Positions 1 to 9,695 of a stretch of 10,418 nucleotides of DNA are shown one piece after another. Within the stretch, counting starts at the first letter, position 1, and each line of letters begins with the position of its first letter. A model generated the notes under the pieces. The model made no database searches, was not told where the DNA came from, and saw nothing but the letters and a program-made list of their open reading frames with translations. A program made the translations under genes and the position numbers. Origin of the DNA: Endothia cerciana (Eukaryota; Ascomycota; Sordariomycetes; Diaporthales; Cryphonectriaceae); the NCBI GenBank assembly GCA_026119935.1, contig JALRMH010000146.1, forward strand, positions 1 through 10,418, read 5' to 3'.

Positions 1-601
1 AATATAAAGAATAATATATTTATAATAAGCGATACTTTAATAAAAGCTTTATAAAAATAAAAGCGCACCTGCTACCTTTCTTTTTATATTTTGCTATTTT
101 TAATTCTTTAAAAAGAATATAATTTAAGCTTATATATATATATATAATATAGCTAGCTAAGGTATTTAAAAATAAACAGCGATTAAAAAAAGGTGCTTAT
201 ATTTATAATAAAGTTATTCTAGCTTATATTATATATATTAAGTAAAAAAGCTGCAAACTTTACTTTTCCTCTCTTAGTATTTTATTAACTATTTCTATTA
301 CTTTTAAAAATACTTAGCAGAGATTATTTATCTCTATATCTAGCTATATATAGCGCTAGCTTATTTATAAATAAATAAAAGCTTTGCTAGAAAGCTATAT
401 TTAATCTTAATCTATCAGCGTAAAAATCAGTGCTTTAATTATATTGCTATAAAGAACCTATAGTCTTGAAACAATAGATATAACTAGTAAAGAGTACTAG
501 CAGGTTGCGCTAGGCTTTTAGTTATAAGACCTTTAATTAGACAGCCTCTTTTCCTAGGTTATATAAAAAGCCTAGAGAATCTTATATTAGAAATACTCTG
601 A
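1..601. other. A+T-rich RIP-like flank, no gene seen
   Basis: No reading frame here has the look of a protein for more than a few dozen codons. The stretch is dominated by TpA-rich words and has a pure TA run near its start. From about 482 the frame of pseudogene A is already fairly open, but it is cut by TGA at 599-601 and near 467, so I do not extend the gene into it with any confidence. It could hold a more damaged 5' end, an intron or the promoter of pseudogene A. Confidence 0.5.
131..150. repeat. TA microsatellite
   Basis: Sixteen bases of uninterrupted TA alternation are followed by a short ATAT tail. Such runs are expected by-products where CpA and TpG have been turned into TpA, so this is probably compositional rather than functional. 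Confidence 0.8.
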
Positions 602-3600
602 GTACAGCGCTAGGCTCCTTCTAGTAAATATTTTCTTCTGCAGCTTCTTTTAGCTCTCTTTAATTATGCGTTAAAGCAGGTCTTGCTAGGATAAGTATTC
701 TGCTTTTAAATACTTAGCTGCTAAGCCTTTTTCTCTGCTGCCTTAATAGAGAATACAAGCGCTGTTCTATACTTTAAGCTGCTAGAAAAACACCTTAATA
801 ATCTAACCCTTTTCTCTATACTCTCTAAGCACCTCTTTCTATATTTAGTTGCATTTCTATTTTATTTATATAAAGAGCTTATAGCTAAGCGTCTAATCAA
901 AGGCAGGCTAGCAGTTCTCTTTACTTGCTTTATATTAATTGCAAAGCACTTTATTTATAGTATACTATATTCAGATATACTAACTATTAAGAACTTAATT
1001 AAAGAGGATGCAGCAGCATCTTTTTTTTTCTAAGAACTAATATATCTTGTTGCTGATATTTACAACTACTCTTTTATTTTAAAAAAGGATAGTAAGACAA
1101 GCCTTTCTATCCTAGCCTGCTCAGCTGCTTTTTTATATATAGTTTTACAGCTATATTAGCAGCTTAGCATAGACTATTATATATATATTAAAGATATCTA
1201 GACCTATCCTTAATATATTAGTTGCTATAATCACTTAGCTATTTTCTATCTATCTCTATAAAATAGCAAGCTTATTAAAGGCTTTGCTTACTCTGCTATA
1301 ATATATCTTGCATTCTAGAGCAGTCTTAAAGCTCTTAACCTGCTAGATTATCTCTTTATAAATAAGCACCTTACCTTTATTCTATTATACTAAGACTTAA
1401 AATATTATTCTATAGATTATAGCCTTTATCTAATTAGAAGTAGTAGAGATTATTTAATAGCTAATATTCTTTCGAATAGTAGTAGTTTAGAAAACTACTA
1501 GATTAGAAATTTATATTAAATAGAAGAAAGATAGCTTATCTTTAAATAGTAATGTAGTTATTAAAAAGACCTGCTGCATATTATATACTGTAATTACTAC
1601 CCTAAGTTCTTATAGCTTTAGTTAGAAGCTATCTTAGACGTCGAGAGCTATATAGCATTTATTAATTATAACCTAATCTAGCTGCTTGCAAGCTCTTAGC
1701 TAGTTTATAAAGCTATAAAACTATTATATAAGGGCAGATTCTAGTATAATGAAAATAATCGCTGCAGCTTAGTTTACACTAGCTCTAGCCTAGATATACA
1801 TATTAATCTAATATACCTAGTATCTTCGGACGAGATCGCTTTATAGTGTAAAAAGCAGGACAACTATAATTATAATGCCTTAGGGCGAATAATATATCAG
1901 AAGCAGAAAAGAGAGAGCTTTTCTGCTGTTAGTCCTAGCGATCTGCAGGATAAGCGTTTCCTCTTATACGATTGCTCGCAGCATAAGCTCCTAGCTACTT
2001 TAGAACTATGCTTTCTCCTCTAGCATCTGCTGTAACTGTTTAAGGAGGTTAGTTTTATAAAGCTGCTAAAAGCGCTACAGCTAGCTCTACTCTTATTCTT
2101 CTTTAAATACTTCCCTTTTCCGCTTAGATAGAATCCTGAAGGTGTAGTTGCTTTAGAAGCTTAGGAATTAATACTACTAGCTGCTAGCTTTTCAGAACTA
2201 ATCTCTTTAAGCAGCTATTTCAAACTAGCCCTACTATAGCTCTCTTTTATAGACTATCTAGGCTATTATTATACTATACCTAGCTTATATATTAAGGATA
2301 TAATCAGCCTCCTGCTTATTATCTATCTAATTCTCTTTACTACTCTCTTACTAACTTTATATATTATTATAATAGCTTTTATTAAAGTATTAGCAGGTAA
2401 TAGCGATTATAATATACTGCTAAGCACTAATTATAATTTTAGCACTTATAAGCTATATATTATATTATAAGAAGAAGCGCTTTATCTAGTCTAGCAGCTA
2501 TAGCTGTATACTTATAGTTGCTAGTTTAGAGGCCTGCTCTTCTTCTCTTTTTATTTCTATTATAACTTGATTAGCTTATAATAGAGGGTTTCTCTCTTAG
2601 CTAGCCTTTAAAAGCTCTTTAATTTACTGCTAGAAGAAGAGGGCAAGCTAGAGATACTAGATAAAAAGAGCCCTGACTTTACGCAGCAGGTAGCAGTAGA
2701 TAATTTTAAGCTGCGCTATCGCGTAGTAGCTTTTATAGTATAAAGTAATAAAACAGACTAGCTTGTTATAAAGAAAGATATTCTAGAGGCCTTTATATAT
2801 TAAGTTCTCGGATCAGAGGGTAAGGATCTCTAAGGACTGCGCTAGCTGCCCTTTAATAAGGTGCATTAGAAGGAGCAGCTGCTTATAGAACATCTTAGCC
2901 TAGCAGTAGAACTAGCAGATAGCAGAGTTCCGGAGCTATTAAGAGCGAGGATCGAACTACCCTGTATATAACTCTATACTAGCTAGGATATAGTTTAGGA
3001 GCTACTACTAGCTGTCTATAAACTACTGATTCTAACGATCTATAAGGAACGAATAGCTGACCTAGTCTTTATAATAATTATCTTTAAAAGAAGGCTAGTT
3101 AATAAGCAGCAGAGCTTCTAGGTCTAAGATCTTAAACATCTCAGCAAAGCACTGCTATACTAGGCTTAAAAGGCTATAAATTATATCAGAGATCTGATCA
3201 GAGGAGAGCTATATACTGCTGTAAATAATATAGTTATCTTGCTAGTTTACCTTACTTTATACTAAAGTATTATAGCGAATCTTCAGGCTATATAATCTTA
3301 CTTTATAGATTTAATTAAATAGTATAGGCTTAGTTCTAAAGCTAATTATTATTATATATCGATTAACTTTTACTTAGATAATTTTAAAGAGCTTAAAGTA
3401 GTGCTTTTATACTTATTCTTCTAGCAACTCTATAGTTATATTAGCTTGTTTTGCTATTATTATTTTATCCTTATATTTAAAAAAAGCTTATAAAATAACA
3501 AGCATTTAAGCTAGCTTAATAACAGCTGAGTAGATAACTATATAATTAAGCAGTATTTCCTAGCTACTATCCTGCTAAATATTAAAGATAATAAAAGCGT

Positions 3601-5020
3601 TTAAAAGAGCGCTCTTATATTTAGTATCTTATAGAAAATAGTTAAAAAGCTAGATAGTAAAGTCTAAGCATGCTCTATCTTATTATAATAAAGTTTAAAA
3701 AAGCTCTACTCTTTAAACTATCTCAGCCTAGCAGAGAAGCTAGGTATAGAAACAGTCCTGCTTAGCTATAAATATATATACTAGCTGCTGATTAGAGCTA
3801 AAAGGCTGTATCTATATAATATAGCTTAGAATACAGCGCTAGATATCTATATAGCGCTATTATAAGCTATTTTCTAGCTAGCTATTAAATAGCTGCTAAG
3901 GCTTAATATATTTATCTCTCTAGTTGACTTTAAATAGAATAGTATAGCTAGCGATAGTAACTACTGCAGTATACTAAGCTTTCTTAGTAACCTGCTAGAA
4001 GCTCTCTTATATAGCCTGCAGGATTAGCTTATTTTTTTAAATTAGCATAAGAAGCGCTTAAGTACTAATTAAATCAAAGCCTACTAGATAAGCTATCTAG
4101 CCTACCTTATAAAGCTATAAGTTAAACTCTAGCTACTTATTTCCTTTTTAGATTAGCCTATTTATCTAATTAGCTAGCAGCTTTTATATAAAACGAAATA
4201 ACGCTGTAATTTACTACTTTAAGTTATCCTTGTATATAGTAGGCTAGCTATCTTTATACTAGCTCTACTATTCTACCTCGAACTACCTGCTTATATATTA
4301 GCTAGGAAAAAGCTTTTAGCAGTATACCTGCATTTATTATAAAATAAAAGAAACAGCTTCCTAAGTAAATAAGCAGCTACCTATATAAGGATTCGCCTAC
4401 TTATATAAGAGGTAGTAATAGTTTTATATCTTATAAGCTTGCTAGCTTATAAAAGAGCACTCCTAATATATAAAGCTATTTATCTAGATATTACTAAGAA
4501 GAGAGATTAAAGTGCTAGTTAAAGCTAAGAATTAGAAATCTAGCAAGTCTTATTATATATAATAAATACTAAGCAGGCTCTATACTAAGCAGGCAATTAC
4601 TTATTACTTCTTTTTAAGCATCTAGTAGTATAATATAGCTAGATACCTTACTATCTTATCTATAAAGACTCTAAATTAGCATTCCTTATAAATAATAATA
4701 TATAATAAAGTATAGAAATAAAATAGATTAATATTATCAGCTATATTAAAGTGCAGATTAGAGCTAGTTATTTAGCATCTCACTTTACTAGCAGTATATA
4801 GAATCGTGTATACAGGCGTTAAATATTTGAATATATCGGACGCCTTTAATCAGAAGAGCAGCTTGAACTAGGGGTAGGTTAAAAGTATATTCTGATTCGT
4901 TCTTTTAATCGCATTAGACGCCCTAGATCAGAAGAGCGGCTTGAACTAGGGGTGGGTTAGAAGCACGTCCTGATTCGTGCTTTCTACAAGCAGGTCTTAC
5001 TACATCAATCTTTAACCTGA
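602..5020 (+). pseudogene. Pseudogene A: large RIP-decayed ORF, family unknown
   Basis: I do not recognise the family. Between the TGA at 599-601 and the TGA at 5018-5020, one plus-strand frame (codons starting at 602, 605 and so on) has no TGA in 1472 codons, while a hand count finds about 16 TGA in the other two frames. Its stops are all TAA or TAG, as RIP of Gln and Trp codons would give. The readable text is protein-like and in one register for kilobases: for example SDLQDKRFLLYDCSQHKLLA at 1937-1996, AINYIRDLIRGELYTAVNNI at 3173-3232 and KKLYSLNYLSLAEKLGIETV at 3698-3757. The part from about 1740 is convincing; upstream it is weaker and may include introns. About 2230-2660 is rich in Leu codons that were probably Pro before C-to-T change. 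The last 130 codons are less damaged and carry a 26-residue tandem duplication. No helicase, polymerase, integrase or recombinase motif is visible. Pseudogene B follows about 230 bp downstream on the same strand. Length and character would fit a large repeat-borne or subtelomeric protein, but that is a guess. Confidence 0.6.
4841..4984 (+). repeat. 78-bp tandem duplication near the C-terminus of A
   Basis: Two copies lie head to tail with a 78-bp period, so the reading frame of pseudogene A is kept (26 residues). About 66 bp of each unit are alike (4841-4906 and 4919-4984). Both encode SEE(Q/R)LELGVG followed by a stop that was probably Trp or Gln, then a Lys-aromatic/His-hydrophobic-Leu-Ile-Arg stretch. 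By hand I count about 12 differences, of which 10 are transitions; in every one the first copy has A or T and the second has G or C. The second copy is therefore the closer to the ancestor. Confidence 0.85.
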
Positions 5021-5253
5021 AAAAATAGAGTTTGTAATTGAAATGCATCGTAGTGTCAGCAATACTTGAAATTTAGAAAGGATGTAGTTTATCAAGAGGC
5101 GACAAGACTTTAAATTAAAACAGAGCGAAAATCTTAAAATTTAGGTTAAGGACAGTTTGCAGAAGGAAAAACGATCCCTTTACCCTAGTCTTTACTAGCG
5201 CGAAAAAAACGTCTATACAAAAAAACTGTCCTCTACCCTTGAGGACACTTTGA
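5021..5253. promoter_or_regulatory. Little-mutated spacer between A and B
   Basis: This spacer separates the natural-looking TGA end of pseudogene A from the opening of pseudogene B. It differs in composition from what flanks it: CpA and TpG occur outside the GCA/TGC context, and TpA is not dominant. It has no convincing reading frame or RNA-gene fold. A 9-bp inverted repeat (GGACAGTTT at 5150-5158, AAACTGTCC at 5223-5231) brackets its second half, and a close direct variant, GGACACTTT, follows at 5243-5251. Just downstream a C+T-rich stretch (about 5268-5297) precedes the first coding-like codons of B, as is common before fungal starts. By position it is the 3' end of A plus the promoter of B; that role is inferred. 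Confidence 0.4.
5150..5231. repeat. Inverted repeat GGACAGTTT / AAACTGTCC
   Basis: The two 9-bp arms are exact and 64 bp apart in the unmutated spacer upstream of pseudogene B. The distance is too long for a terminator hairpin, so if it means anything it is more likely a pair of protein-binding sites or the mark of a small insertion. A 9-bp match can also arise by chance. Confidence 0.5.
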
Positions 5254-5300
5254 TTTAAAGATAGGGCCTTCTACTTCTACTATCCCTTTCTTCTCCTGCT

Positions 5301-5341
5301 AGTGCAGCTGCTAGCAGGCGCTGCAGCGCTGCAGCTGCACT
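5301..5341. repeat. GC-rich hairpin-forming palindrome at the start of B
   Basis: Arms AGTGCAGCTGC (5301-5311) and GCAGCTGCACT (5331-5341) are exact inverted copies around a loop that itself holds the palindrome GCTGCAGC. It is the most G+C-rich point for kilobases around. In the frame of pseudogene B it reads as Val-Gln-Leu-Leu-Ala-Gly-Ala-Ala-Ala-Leu-Gln-Leu-His, so it may be only an Ala/Leu/Gln-rich N-terminus with a biased codon set. Nearly every C here is in GCA, GCT or GCG, contexts that also survive elsewhere in the window. Confidence 0.65.
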
Positions 5342-7620
5342 CGCATATAGCAGGCTTATAGCTATAGCAAGAGCTCAAGCTAGTTGCTAAAATAAGACAG
5401 CTTTAAAAGGCGCTATAGAGCCTAAGCAGTATAAGTTTATAAAATATGCTTTTTTAAACTAAAGAAGTTACTAAGGTCTAGCTATACCTTGCTAAAATAT
5501 AGTAACTCTGTAGTAGTATAGGTATAAGGGCAGCTATAAGCAACTAACTGCTTAAGAATAAAAAAATAGTAGCTGTTAGCAGTAAAGAGGAGTTAGTTTA
5601 AGGAATATATAAATATAAGGAAGAATAAAGTATACTATTTATTAATAAGTAAAAGGAGCTTGAAGAGTTAAAGCTTATAATAAAGCAGAGTATTTAAGTC
5701 TAGCTTAGTAAAAAAAGCAAAGAGAATAATAATCTTTTATTATATATTATATAAAAAGAGTATAGTATCTGCATTAATATTCAAGCAATAAATAATATAT
5801 ATTATATAATATTATTAAACTTAATTAAGCTCTTTGCTTATATAATAGTAGCTGCTTATAGTCTTATATTTATACTTATAACAATATATAGCTTACTAGC
5901 AGCGCTAGTTTTTAATAAGCTTAAAAAGGTAAAAGCCTAGCTTAAAAAAAGCTGCTGCGTGCTTATTAAAAGTCCGGAAGATATTCTTATAGAAATTATA
6001 TATTTTAATATAAAGAATAAGCTATAGAGTAAGCTAGTTTAAGTGCTAATTAATAAGCTTAAGGGTTATAATATTATAGAAGCTATACTTTATAAAGGAA
6101 CGCGCTTAAAAGTTAGATAGTATAAGCTTATTCTAGCTCTATATAAAGCAGTGCTTCTACTACTAAGCAGAGTAGTTAATAAGCTCCTTTTCAATATAGC
6201 ATAAGTAGTTCTGTTTATAAAAAAGCGAGATAGGTTTACCCCTATTATTATTATCATCCTCCTTCTTCTTGTTTTGCTTATATTGCAGGAAGTCTACTAA
6301 AGCAAAGTCTACCTAGAACTAGTCTAGATAAAGGAGGGCTAGTGCTAAGCAGCAGAGATACTGCTAGTAGAGCTTAGACAGAGCGTCCTCAGGCTAGCTG
6401 CTAAATAAAGTGTTTTTAATACTATAGGCTTAAAAGAATAGTAGAAGCTAGGTAAACTTTTAAAGGGACTTATTATAAAAGCCTAGAAGCTAGTATTATA
6501 AAGGCTTAAAGAACTTGCTACTAATAAACTCCTTATAATATATATAGTAGTAGCCTTCTCTGTGCTAAAGCTTTAGCTAAAAGACTATTATCTAGATAAG
6601 GATTAATACTTATAAGAGTGTATAGAACTAGCGTAGATAGGCTAGTACTATAGCTTATAAAGCAGAAAGAAGGTACTCTATATAAATAATATTAAGATTG
6701 CTATTAGCTAAAGCGTTAGTTATAAAGTAGGGTAGATATAAATATTTATTATACTGCTGCTGCTACTGCTATTATAGTATTATCTTTACCTTTTGCTTTA
6801 GCAGCGCTTTTTTCTTATACTTATAATATTTAACTATAGGGTTAAAATGCAAGAAGAGGATATAAAGAGTATTCTATATAAGTATAGATTTAACAGAGCT
6901 TAATATAAGGTTCTTAGTTAGGTAGAGCTTAATATTTCTCTCTTTCTTAATATAATAATATAAATTCTAATAAATTATAATAATAAAGAAAGGCAGAGTT
7001 AATAGCAAGAAGTAGCACTATATAAATACTATAAAGCTTTAAACCTTTATAACCTATAAGTTAATATCTTATATATAATAGATATAAGTACTAGGTAAAG
7101 CTTTTAATATATAGTCTTCTGACTTTTATAAAGAAAGAGGCTAGCTGTAGTAGTAGTCTTTATAAAAAAGTTTATAATAGTCAAGTATAAAGCTTTTAGC
7201 AAAGTTTGATTAAGTAAAAAGGCAATTAAAATATAATAGAAACTAAAGTCTCTTTATAGCAGAGTATCTAGAAAGGTCCTCTTTTATATAAGTAAGTACT
7301 TAAGCTATAATAGAAAGAGTATAAAGATAAAGATACTTTTCTTAAAGCTTTAAGTAGTCTATTTAATATATATAAAAGATTAATTACTCAAGCTCTAATA
7401 GATTATATAGTAATAAGATTTAAGAGAAGTAGCTAGGCTTACTGCAAGAGCAATAAAGCAAGTTTACTTCTCAGAGAATATCAGCTGCCTATTTCCTTAC
7501 GCTGTAAGGCATCTGTGCCTGTAGAAAAATATTATATATATATAGCTAATCAAGTATAAGAATCTCTTCTCTATTTTTGTTATTACTATTCTTAGAACTT
7601 AGCAAGCTAGATAATAAATT

Positions 7621-7880
7621 GCTATTACTAAGTCTGCTAAGGTTACTACTCTAGCTAGCTTAGCTAAAGCTGTCTAAGCTGTTGTCTTTATTAGAATTAT
7701 TAATAAGACCTAGCCCCTTTTTCTTTATAGCTATATCTTTATTACTAGTTTTAAAAGCGCTTGCGTTGCTGCTAGAGCTAGCAAGGCTAGGCTAGTCTAG
7801 GCTATTGTTTTTATAAATATCCTTAATAGAATCCAGCGCCCTCTCCTCTATAACTATATCTTTATAACTGCCTTCCCGCT
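7621..7880 (+). repeat. Diverged 123-bp (41-residue) repeat in B
   Basis: The clearest pair starts at 7678 and 7801, exactly 123 bp apart and thus in frame. Both read Ala-(Val/Ile)-Val-Phe-Ile, then Asn-(Lys/Arg)-(Thr/Ile)-stop/Gln, a Tyr-(Ser/Asn)-Tyr-Ile-Phe-Ile-Thr core, and a following Ser/Ala/Lys-rich linker. The linker before the first copy (about 7621-7677, ITKSAKVTT...) resembles the linker after it, which suggests at least part of a third unit. The match is better in protein than in DNA, so the duplication is older than the 78-bp and 99-bp repeats of this window. Confidence 0.55.
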
Positions 7881-8301
7881 TACCTTTTGAACTTCTTAAA
7901 GTGAAACTAGACGCAGGCCGGACTAGCGATAGAGATCTTATAATAGCTAGACGAGAGAGCTGTTATAATAAGAGAAAAGAGTGCTATAGCAGCAGCTAGA
8001 AAGAGAATAAGAATAGGTAGTTGCTATAGCTAGATAGCTAAAAGCTGATAGATAAAGTAGCTTATAAGACTTGCAGGTTAATACTAGATTAGAACCTGCT
8101 TTTTATAATTATATATATTCTTCTGCCTTAGTAGAGGAAGGCTTAATAAGTAGGATTAGTCTAAGCAAGGCTTTATTAAACTCGATATTCCTTTTATACT
8201 TATACTTCTTATTAGCGCTTATAGTAGCGCTGTTACTGCTTATAATTAGCCTGCTATTATTCAGCTACTATAAGTCTAGTAGATATAGCAAATCTGTATA
8301 A

Positions 8302-8666
8302 GTAGTAAAGAGATAAGTTAGCAAAGCAAATAGATTATATTAAAGCTTTGCTTATAAATAAAAAGTAATAGAGAAGATATAAAGAAGGGTTAATATAGAA
8401 GATATATTATTAATAAAGTATTAAATAGCTAGAATTAAGCTTTACTAGTTGAATCTTATTTAAAAAGATATATTAAGCTATTTTATAATTAAACCTTTTT
8501 AAGCTTTTAAAAAGAATAAATCTAGCAACAAGTATAAATAAAAAAACTTTTACTCTTCTAATATAAAGCTTTAGAATAAAAAGAACTAAGCATCTTTTGC
8601 TTATTAATAAATAGAGTAAACTAAAATAGTTATTAGTTATAGCAGAGGTTTATTATATATATAAGT
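8302..8666. other. Decayed A+T-rich stretch between B and C
   Basis: The frame of pseudogene B runs on past 8301 with a protein-like flavour in places (basic, Tyr/Asn/Lys/Gln-rich), but by hand count it has about one stop in six codons, denser than before. It may be a more damaged C-terminal extension of B or simply the shared 3' region of the convergent genes B (+) and C (-). I see no RNA gene or other feature. Confidence 0.4.
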
Positions 8667-9452
8667 TTAGTAAGGAATAGCTATATTGTTTCCTTTTTTT
8701 ATCTTTTTAAACTTAATTATCTCTATAAAGTAAATACTATCTCGCTCCTTCCTTTTTTTTTTTTTTAACCTTTTAGATTCAATTGCTTTTAAAAATACTT
8801 TTATAAATAATCTCTTCCTATACTTTAACTCTTCTCTAGTAGGTAACCTCTTTCTAAATATTATAGTCAGAGAGAGTGCAGCTGTCCTTATACTATTTAC
8901 TAGCAAAGATAAAGTGCTAGCTAGGCTTAATATTATCTACTATATTCTAGATCTTAGCCTTAGTATTATTAATAGCGTAGCTATTTTTATACTACTTGCT
9001 AGCAAAGATAAAGTATTAGCTAAGTTTAATATTATCTGCTGTATTTTAAATCTTAGCTTTAGCATTATTAATAGCGCAGCTATTCTTATACTGCTTGTTA
9101 GTAAAGATAAAGTACTAGCTAGACTTGATATTATCTATTATATCCTAGATCTTAGCCTTAGCGTTATTAGTAATACAGCTGTCCTTACACTGCTTGCTAG
9201 CGAAGATAAGGCGCTGTCAGTCTAGAGGTTATCTATAACTTCAACTTTAAAAGAGATAAGCCTACTTTATAACTGCGCTGCCTATATAAAGAGATAGCGC
9301 TTTCTGCTTTCTGCAGCAGGTAGACTTAATTATACTTATAAAGTGCTAACTACGCCTTTTTTTTTTTCTAACCTAATTAAATCTAGTCTTTGCTAATTAA
9401 TAGAAATTTTATAAAGAAGTTAAAAAAGATAAAGATTAGGCCTAGTAAGCAT
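8667..9452 (-). pseudogene. Pseudogene C: decayed repeat protein with basic tail
   Basis: I do not recognise the family. The frame starts at an ATG (CAT at 9450-9452 on the plus strand) and ends at TAA (8667-8669), about 260 codons. Internal stops are TAA/TAG only. In order from the N-terminus: a short basic region (QRLDLIRLEKKK), a segment with SRLISFKVEVIDNL, about three and a half 33-residue repeats built on SLASTLSLL and SSIRTAALL, then a tail very rich in Lys and Arg (ESKRLKKKKRKERD) that looks like a nuclear or nucleic-acid-binding patch. The last 79 codons (from 8906 down) are free of stops, but that stretch begins at TTG, so it is not an intact gene. The repeats with regular Leu spacing suggest a helical or coiled-coil rod. 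The opposite strand is also open over the repeats (8914-9225); I prefer minus because only that frame reads on coherently on both sides of the array. It converges on B. Confidence 0.42.
8876..9213. repeat. 99-bp tandem repeat array (3.4 copies)
   Basis: Full copies start at 8917, 9016 and 9115, each exactly 99 bp, after a partial copy at about 8876-8916. The anchor AGCAAAGATAAAGT (with small changes) recurs at each junction. The period is a multiple of three, so all frames are kept on both strands. Differences among copies are mostly C/T and G/A. In the middle copy two adjacent Gln codons survive on the minus strand where the first and third have TAA TAG, a direct picture of RIP-type damage. 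Confidence 0.9.
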
Positions 9453-9695
9453 ATATATTTTCTATAAAGCTATAAAATATAAAAAGGCTTTAGCCTAGAA
9501 TCTGCTATTATTAATAATTAAAATAAGCAGTATAATAAGTGCTTTATATAAAAAGTACTGATATAAAAGGACCTCTGCTTAATTATATTATAATTAAGCC
9601 TTAGCAAGGCTTTAAGAAAAATAAATAATATAAAAAAAGCAGAAGATAGCAGAGAAGAAAAAAAGGTTAGCTAGAGCGCTACCTGCCCTGCTTAT
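9453..9695. other. A+T-rich spacer between D and C, no gene seen
   Basis: Pseudogenes C and D are in the same minus-strand register, but between the D stop at 9696-9698 and the C start at 9452 that frame is hydrophobic and stop-rich and does not read like protein. I take it as the D to C intergenic region, containing the 3' flank of D and whatever promoter C had. A decayed intron joining the two into one gene cannot be ruled out. Confidence 0.4.

Larger units (their letters stand above)
5254..8301 (+). pseudogene. Pseudogene B: large RIP-decayed ORF with coiled-coil-like parts
   Basis: I do not recognise the family. Starting after the TGA at 5251-5253, one plus-strand frame (codons at 5254, 5257 and so on) can be read to the TAA at 8299-8301. 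Its stops are overwhelmingly TAA/TAG. The three in-frame TGA, near 7129, 7207 and 7887, could each be CGA (Arg) hit at CpG. The first 130 codons are rich in Leu, Gln, Lys and Glu, like a coiled coil. The middle (about 5970-7470) is basic and, if many CTN and TTA codons were CCN, was once Pro-rich. About 7620-7880 holds a diverged 41-residue repeat. About 7900-8070 is again charged (SETRRRPD, then LERE and VVAIAR stretches). The last 76 codons (8071-8301) are free of stops and include a hydrophobic Leu/Ile-rich run that was probably Ser/Pro/Thr-rich. No ATG marks the start, so an upstream exon or a lost ATG is possible. Weak coding character continues to about 8660. Stops are denser than in A, so the exact extent is uncertain. 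Confidence 0.5.

Noticed and set aside
5140..5151. TTAGGTTAAG as a telomere-repeat remnant
   Set aside because: There is only one and a half near units of TTAGGG, with no array near it. Chance is enough.
8071..8301. Stop-free plus-strand stretch of 76 codons as an intact small membrane protein
   Set aside because: It begins at TTG in the middle of a longer decayed frame. Its hydrophobic look is probably the result of Pro, Ser and Thr codons changed to Leu, Phe and Ile.
8667..8906. Stop-free minus-strand stretch of 79 codons as an intact small gene
   Set aside because: It begins at TTG, and the same frame extends upstream through the repeats. It is the C-terminal piece of pseudogene C.
8914..9225. 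Open plus-strand frame of 103 codons over the 99-bp repeats
   Set aside because: It begins at GTG and covers almost only the repeat array. The frame does not continue as protein on either side, while the minus frame does. Kept as an alternative, not as a gene.
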